From positions 1-64,000 of the forward strand of contig CAKKNE010000004.1 of NCBI GenBank assembly GCA_918797485.1: a stretch of DNA of 64,000 nucleotides, in the 5' to 3' direction. The notes under the pieces are model-generated. The model did not search any database. It was not told the origin of the DNA and worked only from the letters and a program-made list of their open reading frames with translations. Of this stretch, positions 29,419-38,117 are shown in pieces. The DNA is from Pelagomonas calceolata. Its lineage: Eukaryota > Sar > Pelagophyceae > Pelagomonadales > Pelagomonadaceae. The stretch's first letter is position 1. Each line of letters opens with the position of its first letter. The translations under genes were made by a program, and so were the position numbers.

Positions 29419-31673
29419 TCACGGAGACGCAGCTCGACTCGGGGAGCGTCCACTACTCGACCGATTGGCGCTCGTGCTGGGCCACCGCAACGCGCCTCCG
29501 AACGCGGCGGACCTCGACGGCCACTCACTGTGGTGCCCGCAAAACACCATAATGCTCGGCTTCAGGGCCCCGTGGCCGAGTCCGACTTTCCCCCGTCCTC
29601 CGCGGACCACCGGGTAGCACTCCTCGGCGGGGCACCAGAAGACGACGTGCGCGGCTTCGACGCGGGGGATCACGAGGCACGACTTCATCTGGTCCTGGGG
29701 CGCGGGCGTGGCGTTTCCCGCGACGCCGGCGGCGACGCCGGCGGCGTAGTACCGCGTCCGTCCCGGCGGGTGCAGCGTCGAGCACAGGAAGCAGCCCGCG
29801 TACTTCGACGACACGCGTAATCCGACGTCGGCCGCGCGGATGGGCCTGTGTGGAAATCAAAATTTTACGGCGCGTTCGTGCTGAATCGTCGCGTCGTCCT
29901 CCACGCCATCGACGCGGCGCCTGCTCGATGGCGTGGCGATGCCGGTTCCTCACCGCTCGACGGAGCCAGCACGGCAGCGTCATCGCCGAGAAATGACTTA
30001 GTGAAGAATTGTCGTGCACCCGACGCATTGGTTGATTTCCACACAGGGATGGGCAGTTCCGAAAACGCGGGCCAGGCGGGGTAGCGCTCGACGCCCCGCG
30101 GCGCGCGGCGGCAGCGTTGCACGGGCGTCCCGCCGCCGGAGGGACACTTCGGCGTCGCGGTGCTCGAGTAGCGGTATTCCTCGTCGCAGCGCTTCGGGTC
30201 GCGGCACCCGTGCATGCCCCAGCCCGCGCAGCCGTCCCCGTCCAGCGCCGGGCCCCACAACAACTCACTAAAATCGAGGCGCGCCCACCGCGGCGTCGCC
30301 GGCAGGCGCATGTCCGTCGCGAAGACCGTGAAGTTGAAGGGCGTCCAGGTGAGGCCGTCCAGGCGAAGACTGCAGGCCGCCTTGCCCTTGCGCGTCTCGG
30401 GCCCGCGGAGGGACCGCCCCGGGGCGCAGAGCACGGCCAGGTCCTCGAGGCGGGGCGGCGAGGACGCGAGGGGCGACCAGCCAAAAAAGCTCGCGGCGAG
30501 CCGCGGCGCGTGAAAATGGTGGCTGGCGCGCGGCGGCGGCGCTGGCGCTTGAAAATGGTCGACGGACTCGCATCGCGACGCGTGCATCGCGTCGAAGGCG
30601 GGGAGCAGCTGCCAGATCACGAGATCTGCGAACGCGGCATTTTGGAGCGACGTTGGGTGACTCGTGAGCCAGTCCATGAAGGCGGCCGGGTGGCAGGCGC
30701 GCCGCTCGGGCGTCTTCCGACAGAACGCCGGCAAGGACATGGTCACGACGGCCGTGCCCGGCCAGCGCTGCGCGGCCTCGACGAGGACCCCGCGGTAGCC
30801 GGCCGGCACGCGCGCCTGCCATCCGTCCACGTCCTCCCCGGCGCATGCTCCTTTTAGGCCGAGCAAGTCGTCCTGCCAGAACACGGCCACGACGGCGGCG
30901 AGGCGCGGAAACTCCGCCTGCGCGCGCGCCAGGAACCAGAGGAACGTCTTCTGCGCGTCGCGCGCCGACCCGCGGACGTGCGCCATGTCGTTCACGCCGT
31001 GGTCCCACAGCAAGACGTCGACGCACCTATCGAGCGCGCGCCCGAGCGCCCAGGTCGCCTCCGCCGTCGTGAGCCCGCCCTTGGCGCCGTTGACGAGCGT
31101 CGCGTGTTTTCCGGACCCCCAGAACACGGGGCAGACGCGTCGCGGCTCGAGCCGGTTCTCGCAAATACGGTCCAGGGGCCAGCTCTGGTTGTGCCACTGC
31201 GCGCCGTCGTCGTCCCAGCGCGCCGCCGTCGCGCGAAACGACGGTGGTGAACTCAGCCACGGCGGCGGGTCTTTGCGGACGCAGCGCTCCCAGGCTTTTT
31301 GTGGAGGCACGGGCCCCGGCGGCGCCGAGACGTTCGTCGGACCAGCGCCGCGCGCGCGACCGAGGACGTCGTCGACCCAGCGTGTCAAATTTGTGGCCCA
31401 GCCGCCCTCGTCCGTGCCGACGGCGTGCGAGCCGCCCGTCAACCCGAACCGCAGGGGCTGGTTGTTGTTCAAGGCGTCGGCTATGCGCGCCGCCAGTGCT
31501 TCTTGATTATGCGAGAAGATGGACGTGGCGTTGAGGCGCGCGCGGCCGTAGCGCGTCGCGAGCGTCGCGCGCGACTCGTCGACGGCCGCCTTGAGGCGGT
31601 CGCACCACAGCGGTCTGGTCGTCGCCGCATCGGTGGTGTGCAGTGCTGCCAGCAGCACGAGGGCTGCCCTCAT
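29419..31673 (-). CDS. SGNH/GDSL hydrolase-like secreted protein
   Basis: Exons 31673-30043 and 29845-29419 give 685 aa from ATG 31673 with a signal peptide (MRAALVLLAALHTTDA). SGNH-like blocks: block I-like FGLTGGSHAVG (about residue 80), block III-like DVLLWDHGVNDM (about 210), followed by AVVAVFWQDD. A clear C-terminal catalytic His block could not be assigned, so activity is uncertain. Such proteins in algae are linked to O-acetyl or sulfated cell-wall glycans. The intron is introner B. Exon 2 adds a Cys-containing segment (SSKYAGCFLCSTLHPPG, VVFWCPAEECYPVV) whose frame is only reached by splicing. Confidence 0.72.
29846..30046 (-). mobile_element. Introner B, best preserved copy
   Basis: A 201-bp element with perfect 8-bp duplications (GGATGGGC on the plus strand, 29838-29845 and 30047-30054) and perfect 15-bp terminal inverted repeats CTGTGTGGAAATCAA. 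In the gene's orientation exon 1 keeps CTGT, the intron is 30042-29846 (197 nt, donor GTGGAA, acceptor CACACAG). The core arms GCCATCGAGCAGGCGC and GCGTCGATGGCG are present. No coding capacity: a non-autonomous element. The protein scar reads PIPVPI. Confidence 0.9.
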
Positions 31674-31741
31674 TTTGCTAACCGAGCATGATGTGTAGGC
31701 TGCCCCGCAGTTCAATGCAGCTTGGCTGCTGCTTGAGGATC

Positions 31742-31763
31742 CTAGTGTCTTACAGGCCGCTAG
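31742..31763 (+). repeat. CTAG-bounded short repeat, copy 4
   Basis: CTAGTGTCTTACA then GGCCGCTAG, the consensus form. It lies 69 bp upstream of the SGNH gene start, in antisense orientation to it. Confidence 0.85.
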
Positions 31764-31855
31764 CCGCGGGAATAAGTCTCCTCTCTCTCTCGGGATTTCC
31801 TAAACGCGCGGGCCGTAGTCATGGGGTATTTTTTTGTACTAGATTTATTTTACAT

Positions 31856-33426
31856 TCACAACGAACCGCCTCGCGCAATCAGCTTCCGGGCGCGCTTTGC
31901 GGTACCCTGCGCGGTATACGCCTGGCCGAGCGCGATGCTGCGGTCTCGGTCGCAGAGGACCTGATAGCCTGTGTGGAAATAAAATTTCGGACGCCCCACG
32001 GCATCGACGCGACGTCGTCCCCGTAACTGCATCTGCTCGATGGCGTACCCTAACTCACTGCTTGATCTCCACACAGCTGGTAGCAGAGCCGGGCGAGGCC
32101 GGTCTTGCGCTGAGCTCGCTCGTCCCAGTCGCCGCCACGTGCCTTTGCGGAGGCGCTCCAGTCTCGGCCCACGTCGCAGGACGCCGGCACGGGTCCGTCG
32201 TAGGCCGCCAGCTCCGAGCGCGTCAGGAGCCCGTCGACAGGATTCCTATCGGCCTCAGCGATGAGCCGCAGCGCCGCGTCGAGGGCGCACTGGCCCCAGC
32301 CGCAGGGAAATCCGTTGATCTTCGAGACGAAGGGATTGGACGTGCCGTGCGCCTCCGGAAAGAGCGGCTCCGCGGCGGCGCATTGCGACGCCGCGACGAG
32401 GAGACCCGACACGTGGTCCGACAGCCCGTGTAAGTAGCTTTCGCCGCGGGGCAGCAGCGTGTGGTGGTGCTTCTTCGAAACGTATCGTCCGTCGAGCGTT
32501 TTTATCGTCTCGGCGACGGCGCTGGCGTAGGCGTCGAATCCTTTGAGGAGCGTCGTCTCGACGGCGTCGCCCGTGGCGATTATCGTCGCGTCGGCGAAGC
32601 CGTAGACCGGGTGCGCGTCGTGATGGTGGCGGCAGGTGTCGAGGCCGAGGCGCGCCGCCATCGAGGAGGCGACCGCGTCGACTGCATTCGACTCGGCCCG
32701 ACACCGCGGCTGCCAGGGGAAGGGGGTGGGACCCAGTCGCGTCACGCCACAGGGGGGCAAGCGGTCGACGGGGAACGGCCGGACGACGAGCGTCGTCGCG
32801 TGCGAGAAGAGCCAGAGGTCCGGGAAGGAGCCGGCCGCGGCGACGATGGCGCGCGCGCCGTTCGCATACGCCGAGAGCTCGTGCGTCGTCGTGCCATTCG
32901 CAAGCAGCAGCCGGTCGGGCCGTTTGATCAAAGCCCGAAGGGTCCGCACGAAGTCGCGCGCCGACGTGTCGTCGGCCCGCTCGGCGGCGCCCTGGTCGAC
33001 CACACACGTCCAGGCGTCCCCGTAGAAGCGGAGCCGCGAGAGCACGGCCTCGCGGGCCACGTGCGGGTAGGACCGGTAGTGCGCCAGGACGAACGCGTGC
33101 GACAGCCCGGTTCTCCGCTCCTGGAAGCGGGCGGCGGCGGCGCGCGCCTCCGGATCGGTCGCTAGTCGATCGGCCGGCGCGTGGTCGACGACGGCGTAGC
33201 GCCCATATTCATTGGTCTCCGGCGCGTAGAAGCCGCCGCCGCATGCTGTCCGCACGGCGGCGACGGCCGGCCCTGAAACATTGCGCGACCACTCGTTGTG
33301 AAGCGACTCTCGGACATCGAGGTAGCTCAGCCGCTCACCGTCGCCGATTGAGAGGAGGGCTTCCACCGCTTCTGGTGCGAGGGCCGTCGCGGCTCTAAGT
33401 GCACCGAGCAGCAGTAGGCATCGCAT
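31856..33426 (-). CDS. Hypothetical secreted protein with an introner
   Basis: Exons 33426-32073 and 31968-31856 give 488 aa from ATG 33426 (MRCLLLLGALRAATALAP, signal peptide). No family recognised. Features seen: one N-glycosylation sequon early (NVS) and another at NGTT, a His-rich motif CRHHHDAHPVYGF near residue 250, and a conserved-looking Cys/Trp-rich end (FPCGWGQCALDAALRLIAEADRN, SCDVGRDWSASAKARGGDW). The overall pattern suggests an extracellular or ER-lumen protein. Introner A separates the last 37 codons. The exact start is one of two nearby ATGs (33426 or one three codons upstream). Confidence 0.65.
31969..32076 (-). mobile_element. Introner A
   Basis: A 108-bp element. Plus-strand duplications are CTGATAGC (31961-31968) and CTGGTAGC (32077-32084), 7 of 8. 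Ends are CTGTGTGGAAAT and ATCTCCACACAG. In gene orientation CTGT stays in exon 1, intron 32072-31969 (104 nt; donor GTGGAG, acceptor CACACAG). The core arms are GCCATCGAGCAGATGC and GCGTCGATGCCG around TACGGGGACGACGTC. The protein scar is a perfect tetrapeptide repeat LCYQLCYQ. Confidence 0.88.
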
Positions 33427-33647
33427 TGCAGTCATGCCGTCACCGCATTGCAACCACTAAGCGCCTAGGACAATAGAGAGAGCATGGAGAGCATGGGCAG
33501 CCCCGATAAAAAACAACCAATACAGATCGGTGCAGTTGATCTGAAGAGCCAAAACGTGCGCACGGCTGGTGTTTGCAGCCAAAGAGATGGAATGGCAGCA
33601 CTGCGTGGCTGCAATAACACCATGAGCCGCCCCCGGCTGCTTGCTTG

Positions 33648-33670
33648 CTAGTGTCTTAACAGGCCGCTAG
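33648..33670 (+). repeat. CTAG-bounded short repeat, copy 5
   Basis: CTAGTGTCTTAACA then GGCCGCTAG, with one extra A in the middle (23 bp). Flanked by GCTTGCTTG on the left, as in copies 6 and 8. Confidence 0.8.
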
Positions 33671-33732
33671 CGCGGATTTCCTAACTCGGCCCTTGAAGCC
33701 GCGCGCCCGGGGCGGTACTCCCCCAAGCGGAC

Positions 33733-33847
33733 TGCGCGGCGCGTGTTCGGCGGTGCGCACCCGATGACAAATGATTGAGCTCCAGCTGCGGTAGCGCGAG
33801 CCGCGCTCCGCGCCCGCGAGACGCCGTCGCCATCAGGGAGTGTGTAA
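33733..33847 (+). pseudogene. Decayed C-terminal fragment of the RINGv-TPR family
   Basis: The fragment aligns with 16673-16789 of the RINGv-TPR gene. It reads RRVFGGAHP where the other reads RRVLGGAHP, then loses the frame (an in-frame stop after the TND segment), and ends in the matching ARAALRARE block followed by a stop. Only the last 38 codons are left. It lies just upstream of the MYND fragment at 33993, as if two tandem family members had lost their facing middle parts. Confidence 0.7.
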
Positions 33848-33992
33848 AGTAGCAACATGGCGATTCTCTGGACAGGGCTCGCCCGCATACGCGTCGCGAT
33901 CTAAGATAACCCGTTTTGCTTGTATTTTTTTAGGCCCAAAAAAAAATCGTCCACGCCGCCACGCGAATCACACAAACGCCTCGCAATCAGAA

Positions 33993-34310
33993 ATGATCCT
34001 CACAACATGCCCCGCCTGCGCCGCCCCACTGGCCCACAACGCCCCGCGATGCGTTAGATGTAAACTGAGGTACTGCAACAAAACTTGCCAGCATGACCAC
34101 TGGCGCCGCGGCCACAAGCAGATGGGCAAGAAAATACACCTTGGCGGCAACGCAGAGCAATACCACGCCGACGAAAAATACAAGGAGGCCGTCGCGGTCG
34201 CGGTCGAGGCGTGCGCCGACGATGCGCGAGCTCCAGATCAAGATGTTCACGTCCCGAGCGTGGTCGGCCCAAAGTACCCTCCTCGTGGTGTAGATGTCAT
34301 TTACTTGTAG
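33993..34310 (+). CDS. MYND zinc-finger protein, truncated family member
   Basis: A 105-aa frame from ATG 33993 (MILTTCPACAAPL). Residues 6-45 form a MYND finger: CPAC, CVRC, YCNKTCQHDHW, GHKQM. It is followed by AEQYHADEKYKEAVAVAVEACADDA, the linker that in full-length relatives precedes the RINGv domain, and then by unrelated sequence and a stop. MYND fingers bind proline-rich peptides. The gene probably lost its RINGv-TPR part; whether the short product is made is unknown. Confidence 0.6.
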   Translation: MILTTCPACAAPLAHNAPRCVRCKLRYCNKTCQHDHWRRGHKQMGKKIHLGGNAEQYHADEKYKEAVAVAVEACADDARAPDQDVHVPSVVGPKYPPRGVDVIYL

Positions 34311-35060
34311 TTGACTATCGGTGGGGTAGTATGGGACCCAGCGAGATCGCTACGGCGACTACTGGGGCCCCTCGGGTAATTGACGTTTTTGACGGGAACG
34401 GGGCGCCATCGGGTCCAAATTGTTTACTTTTTGTGGATACAGATCGGCTCGCGGACGCCCTCTGGGACAGGTCTAAGGTCGGGTGGTCCCCAACGCCGCA
34501 TGCGCTGGTTCTTGGGGCTCTCCAGTGAGCTCTGATCGAAATCTTTGGCAAATCATGGCCAATAGAGGTATAGCGCACAGGACCATGGGAGATGTATCTT
34601 ACACTGGAAGCGGCGGCGTAGGCGGCGTAGGCGTTTGCACGCGACCACTACAGACCCAAAAACGACCCCAGGGAGACCTCCGGGCCCCGCCTCGACAGGA
34701 TTCCATCGACGCGGCCGTCATGGCGCGACCGTCAATATCGCGAATTAAAAAAATTATTTTTTTCGGCCCCCGGTAAGTGTCCCATTGATCTCTTTGGACC
34801 GTAAACGAACGGAGCGATACTCGAACAGCTGCATATGCGTTGAGCTTGCTTGCTAGTGTCTTACACCGCTAGCTGACCCCGACGTTCGGAGCGCACTTTT
34901 GCTGCCTCGGCTGCACTAGGGCTGACGATATCAGCTGCACGCACAGCACACATCGGTCGCTGCGAGGCCACGATCTGCTGCCGCCACTGCAGCTGCACAC
35001 TACTGAGTTACACTGCACACTGGGGCACGCCAGACAGCAACCCTGGCGCACCCACAGCAG
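34311..35060. other. Intergenic, lower GC, no gene recognised
   Basis: A 750-bp stretch with short unconvincing frames. Composition is visibly less GC-rich than neighbours (for example the AATTAAAAAAATTATTTTTT run near 34744). One CTAG-bounded repeat at 34853-34872. It also holds the promoter and perhaps a first exon of the METTL22-like gene. Confidence 0.45.
34853..34872 (+). repeat. CTAG-bounded short repeat, copy 6
   Basis: CTAGTGTCTTACA then CCGCTAG, 20 bp, lacking AGG/GGC of the middle. Preceded by GCTTGCTTG. Confidence 0.8.
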
Positions 35061-35849
35061 CAAAACGATGACGACGCGATCCTCAGCGACATCCACGTCG
35101 GCAGCGAAACGGACGACACGCTGTACGCGCTCCGCTACCGCACGGCCGGGAGCGCGACGGATGCGGACGGCGACCTCGACCCGCCGCGGAGGCGGACGCT
35201 GCTCGTCGAACACGCGCGCGCGACGCCGCTCGCCGACGTGGGCCTCCAGGTCTGGCGCGGCGCGCTGGTCGTCTGCGACTGGCTCCTGGCCGAGGACGCG
35301 GCGCGGCCCTGGCTCGGCGCGACGATCGCGGAGCTCGGCGGCGGCGTCGGCGCCGTCAGCTGCCTCGCGGCGGCGCTCGGAGCCACGGCGCTGTGCACCG
35401 ACGGCCACCGCGGCGCCGTCGCGCTCGCGGCGCGGAACGCGGCGCGGAACGCCGCGGCCATCGAGGCGGCCGGCGGCTCCGTCCTGGCGCGCGTAGTCGA
35501 CTGGCGCGCATACGCGGACGCGGCCGTGGACGCCGACGACGCGCTCGGCACCGCGGACGTCGTCGTCGCCGCGGACTGCATTTACGACGACGCGGCCACG
35601 ACGGCGCTCTTCGACGCGCTCCGGCGGGCGCTCGCGGCGCGGCCCGGCCGCTACGCCGTCGTCGCGCTCGAGAAGCGGTTCAACTTCGAGGCCGAGTCGC
35701 TGAGCGTCGTCGCGCACGGCTACCGCACGTTCCGCGGCGCGCTCGCGGGCTTTGACGCGGTCCGACTGGCCCTGCCGCCGCGCTTTGTCGACTACGACCG
35801 TGGCGACGTGGGGGCGCTGGAGTTGTGGCGGGTTGGTTGGTTGGTGTGA
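35061..35849 (+). CDS. METTL22-like protein methyltransferase (5' end unresolved)
   Basis: The open frame encodes at least 262 residues matching METTL22 from its N-terminal strand to its end: DDAILSDIHVGSETDD, DADGDLD, VEHARATPLADVG, LQVWRGALVVCDWLL, SAM-binding IAELGGGVGAVSCLAAALGA, ADVVVAADCIYDD, VVALEKRFNFEAESL. METTL22 methylates lysine on a nuclear DNA-binding protein in animals. No ATG is in this frame: the only nearby ATG (35068) is one base out of frame, and an in-frame TGA lies at 35004. Either a short 5' exon joins at an acceptor such as CACCCACAG, or a base is missing in the assembly. Confidence 0.8.
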   Translation, partial: QNDDDAILSDIHVGSETDDTLYALRYRTAGSATDADGDLDPPRRRTLLVEHARATPLADVGLQVWRGALVVCDWLLAEDAARPWLGATIAELGGGVGAVSCLAAALGATALCTDGHRGAVALAARNAARNAAAIEAAGGSVLARVVDWRAYADAAVDADDALGTADVVVAADCIYDDAATTALFDALRRALAARPGRYAVVALEKRFNFEAESLSVVAHGYRTFRGALAGFDAVRLALPPRFVDYDRGDVGALELWRVGWLV

Positions 35850-35938
35850 AGCGGTGTTTTGTGTTGTTTTGTGCGAGCGTTGTTGCGACCTCGGCCGACA
35901 CCGCGGCGTGGGACATTATAGACTGCCAGTGTTACAGC

Positions 35939-35996
35939 GGGGAGGGCGGGAGGGCGGGCTGTTAAGGGAGGGGCGGGTGGGGTGGGTAGGGCGGGG
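35939..35996 (+). other. G-quadruplex-forming tract between convergent genes
   Basis: Two blocks of G-runs with one-base loops: GGGGAGGGCGGGAGGGCGGG at 35939-35958 and a second block of seven G-runs at 35966-35996. Both satisfy the G3+N1 rule on the plus strand. The position, between the stop codons of the METTL22-like gene (35849) and the PT-rich gene (36030), suits a transcription-pausing or termination role. That role is inference. Confidence 0.7.
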
Positions 35997-36029
35997 ACAC
36001 AAGACAGACGATGTTGAGCGGCGCACGCT

Positions 36030-36917
36030 CTACTTCGTTGGCTTGACAGAGGGAGACGGCGTAGGTATGGTCGTCGGTACGTACGTCGGCTTCGAAGAAG
36101 GCAGCAGGCTCGGCTGTGCGCTCGGGGCAGCCGTCGGAGTGTAGGACGGTTTGCTGATCGGCACAGCGGAGGGCGACGGCGTCGGCGCGCCGGTCGGCAC
36201 GTAGGTCGGAACCGGGACGGGCACGATCGTCGGGTTCTCCGTGGGCTGCGGCGTCGGCAGGTACGTCGGGCCGCACGGCGCCGTCTGCGACACACCATTG
36301 CACATATGGACGGGCGCAGCCGTCGGTTTGTAAGTCGGCGGCATGGGCGTCGGGGCGTCCGTCGGCTTCGACGTGGGTACGTAAGAAGGCTGCGACGTGG
36401 GCGCCGGTACAGGTGCGTCCGTAGGCTTCGACGTGGGCACGTAAGAAGGCTGCGACGTGGGCGCCGGGAACGGGGCGTTCGTAGGCTTGCTCGTCGGGAC
36501 GTATGACGGCTGCGCCGACGGCGCGAAGACCGGCGTTGCCGTGGGCTGCGGCGTAGGAATGTACGTCGGGTTCTTGTTGCTCGGCACGCTCGTAGGCGTG
36601 TAAGTCGGGAGCGACGAGATCGTCGGTCGCAGGGACGGCGACGGGGTCGGCTTATATGATGGCGTCGGCGTAGGCTTGGGCGTCGGCCGCGGCGACGGCG
36701 CCGGGGTCGGCCGGTACGTAGGCTCCGCCGAAGGTTTAACAGACGGCGACGGAATAGGCGGCGTCGTGGGTTTGTATGACGGCGCGGGCGTCGGCCTCGC
36801 CGTCGGCGACGGAATCGGCGAGTTCGTCGGCTTGTAGCTGGGAGCAGGGTTGCCGGCCTGTCCGGCCGCCGTCGCGCAGAGCGCGAGGAGCGTCGCCACG
36901 CTCTTCCGTCGGATCAT
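36030..36917 (-). CDS. Secreted proline/threonine-repeat protein
   Basis: A 295-aa protein from ATG 36917 (MIRRKSVATLLALCATAAG, signal peptide). The rest is built of about 25 short units around PTYxPT, PSxxPTxxP and KPT, including three near-identical 20-residue-class repeats with core SYVPTSKPT. Only one short non-repeat insert (VHMCNGVSQTAPCG) interrupts it. Such PT-rich repeats are common in stramenopile extracellular proteins and are likely O-glycosylated or hydroxylated on proline. A wall or matrix role is inferred. The longer upstream extension of the frame is rejected. Confidence 0.75.
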   Translation of the reverse strand: MIRRKSVATLLALCATAAGQAGNPAPSYKPTNSPIPSPTARPTPAPSYKPTTPPIPSPSVKPSAEPTYRPTPAPSPRPTPKPTPTPSYKPTPSPSLRPTISSLPTYTPTSVPSNKNPTYIPTPQPTATPVFAPSAQPSYVPTSKPTNAPFPAPTSQPSYVPTSKPTDAPVPAPTSQPSYVPTSKPTDAPTPMPPTYKPTAAPVHMCNGVSQTAPCGPTYLPTPQPTENPTIVPVPVPTYVPTGAPTPSPSAVPISKPSYTPTAAPSAQPSLLPSSKPTYVPTTIPTPSPSVKPTK

Positions 36918-38117
36918 CGTCGCGATCGGACCTGCGTCGACAAGAGATGAGGGCGCGGCCCTTTGGCGGCGAAATATTGCGGCGTCCGCTTCTCTAGTTG
37001 CGGCGCCCGCTTCTCTATTTGCGGGGAGCGCCCGCGTCCCAGTTGAGGGAGCGCGCGCGCCCGCCCGCCGCGCGGCGCTGTGTGTGTGGGCCGCCCGCGT
37101 GCTGCCGCGGCGGCGGCGCGGGCGCGGCGCGGCGCGGTGAGGCCGCGGCCACTTTGGCGGCACGAATTATCTCGGCGCCCACGTCCCCAGTTGTGGGAGG
37201 CCGCGCACCCGCCCGCCGCGCGCCGCTGGGTGTGAGCCGCCCGCGTGCGGCCGCCGCTGCGGCGGCGCGGCGGCGCAGGCCTCGGCCGCGGCTGTTTGGA
37301 AAGCGAGCGTCGCCTGGGGGCTGCCCGCCGCTGCCGCCGCCGACGCCGCGCGGTCCGCTGAGGGGCTGGATTGCCGAAGGGGAGTGATATCAGCGCAGTA
37401 AACGTGCCTCTGTGCGCGTCTGCGTTGCACAGGAGCTAAATGTCGCGCACAAAACCTTTGCCAAAAATTGGCTGGCAGGTTGGTTGGTGAAGCCCATGGT
37501 GCCGTGGACATTTTTAGGGCGGGTGAAAACTCACGACCCCGGCGCCCCGGCCTCCCAGCCACCGGGCAGCCCTCGGGAAGGACCCTTACTTGAAAGGGCT
37601 CCGAGCCGGCGGATGGGGCAGCCTCATCTGGCAGCCTCCCACCCCCCTGCCTCGCTCCGCCCGGCGGGCCCGGCCGGGCGCCCAGCCGGCTAGGAGTCCG
37701 ACGAGCCCCTGCCAGGGAGGCACGGAGCGAGCCGGGGCGTGTGGCGACCTTGACGAGTCCGAGCACCGTAACCTCCATGAGAGCTCACGGTGGCTCGGCC
37801 CGAGCTCGACCGGCCCGAGGCGGCGTGGAAGGAAGAGCTACGTCGACCTCGAGGCGCGCCTCGAGGAGACACGCCGCCGACGGCGCGGCCGCCCCGCCGC
37901 GGTCGAAGCAAATTCACTGCCACCGTCGCGGGTTTCCTATTGCTCGTCCCATCACAAACGTCACGAGAGAGCCTAAAGGAAGGGGGCTCGGCGAACCCGT
38001 CCGGCGGCCTGGTAAATACCAAAGGCTGTGGGGCTGGGCGCATTTTGGCAGCACTGCCGAGACGCTTCACACGATTGGACGATACAGTTGCTAAAAGCAA
38101 CACGAGATATCGCACCG
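36918..38117. other. Long divergent intergenic region with an imperfect tandem duplication
   Basis: 1.2 kb between the PT-rich gene and the HPAT-like gene. It holds the GC-rich duplication at 37028-37270. From 37400 to 38117 there are open frames on both strands without motifs; I see no supported gene. Confidence 0.45.
37028..37270. repeat. Imperfect GC-rich tandem duplication, period about 147 bp
   Basis: GCGCCCGCGTCCCAGTTG at 37028 recurs as GCGCCCACGTCCCCAGTTG at 37175, and the following blocks (CCCGCCCGCCGCGCGGCGCTG, then GTGTG, then GGCCGCCCGCGTGC) are repeated in the same order with small changes. A shorter internal repeat (GCTTCTCTAGTTGCGG / GCTTCTCTATTTGCGG) lies just before it, near 36990-37022. 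Confidence 0.6.
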
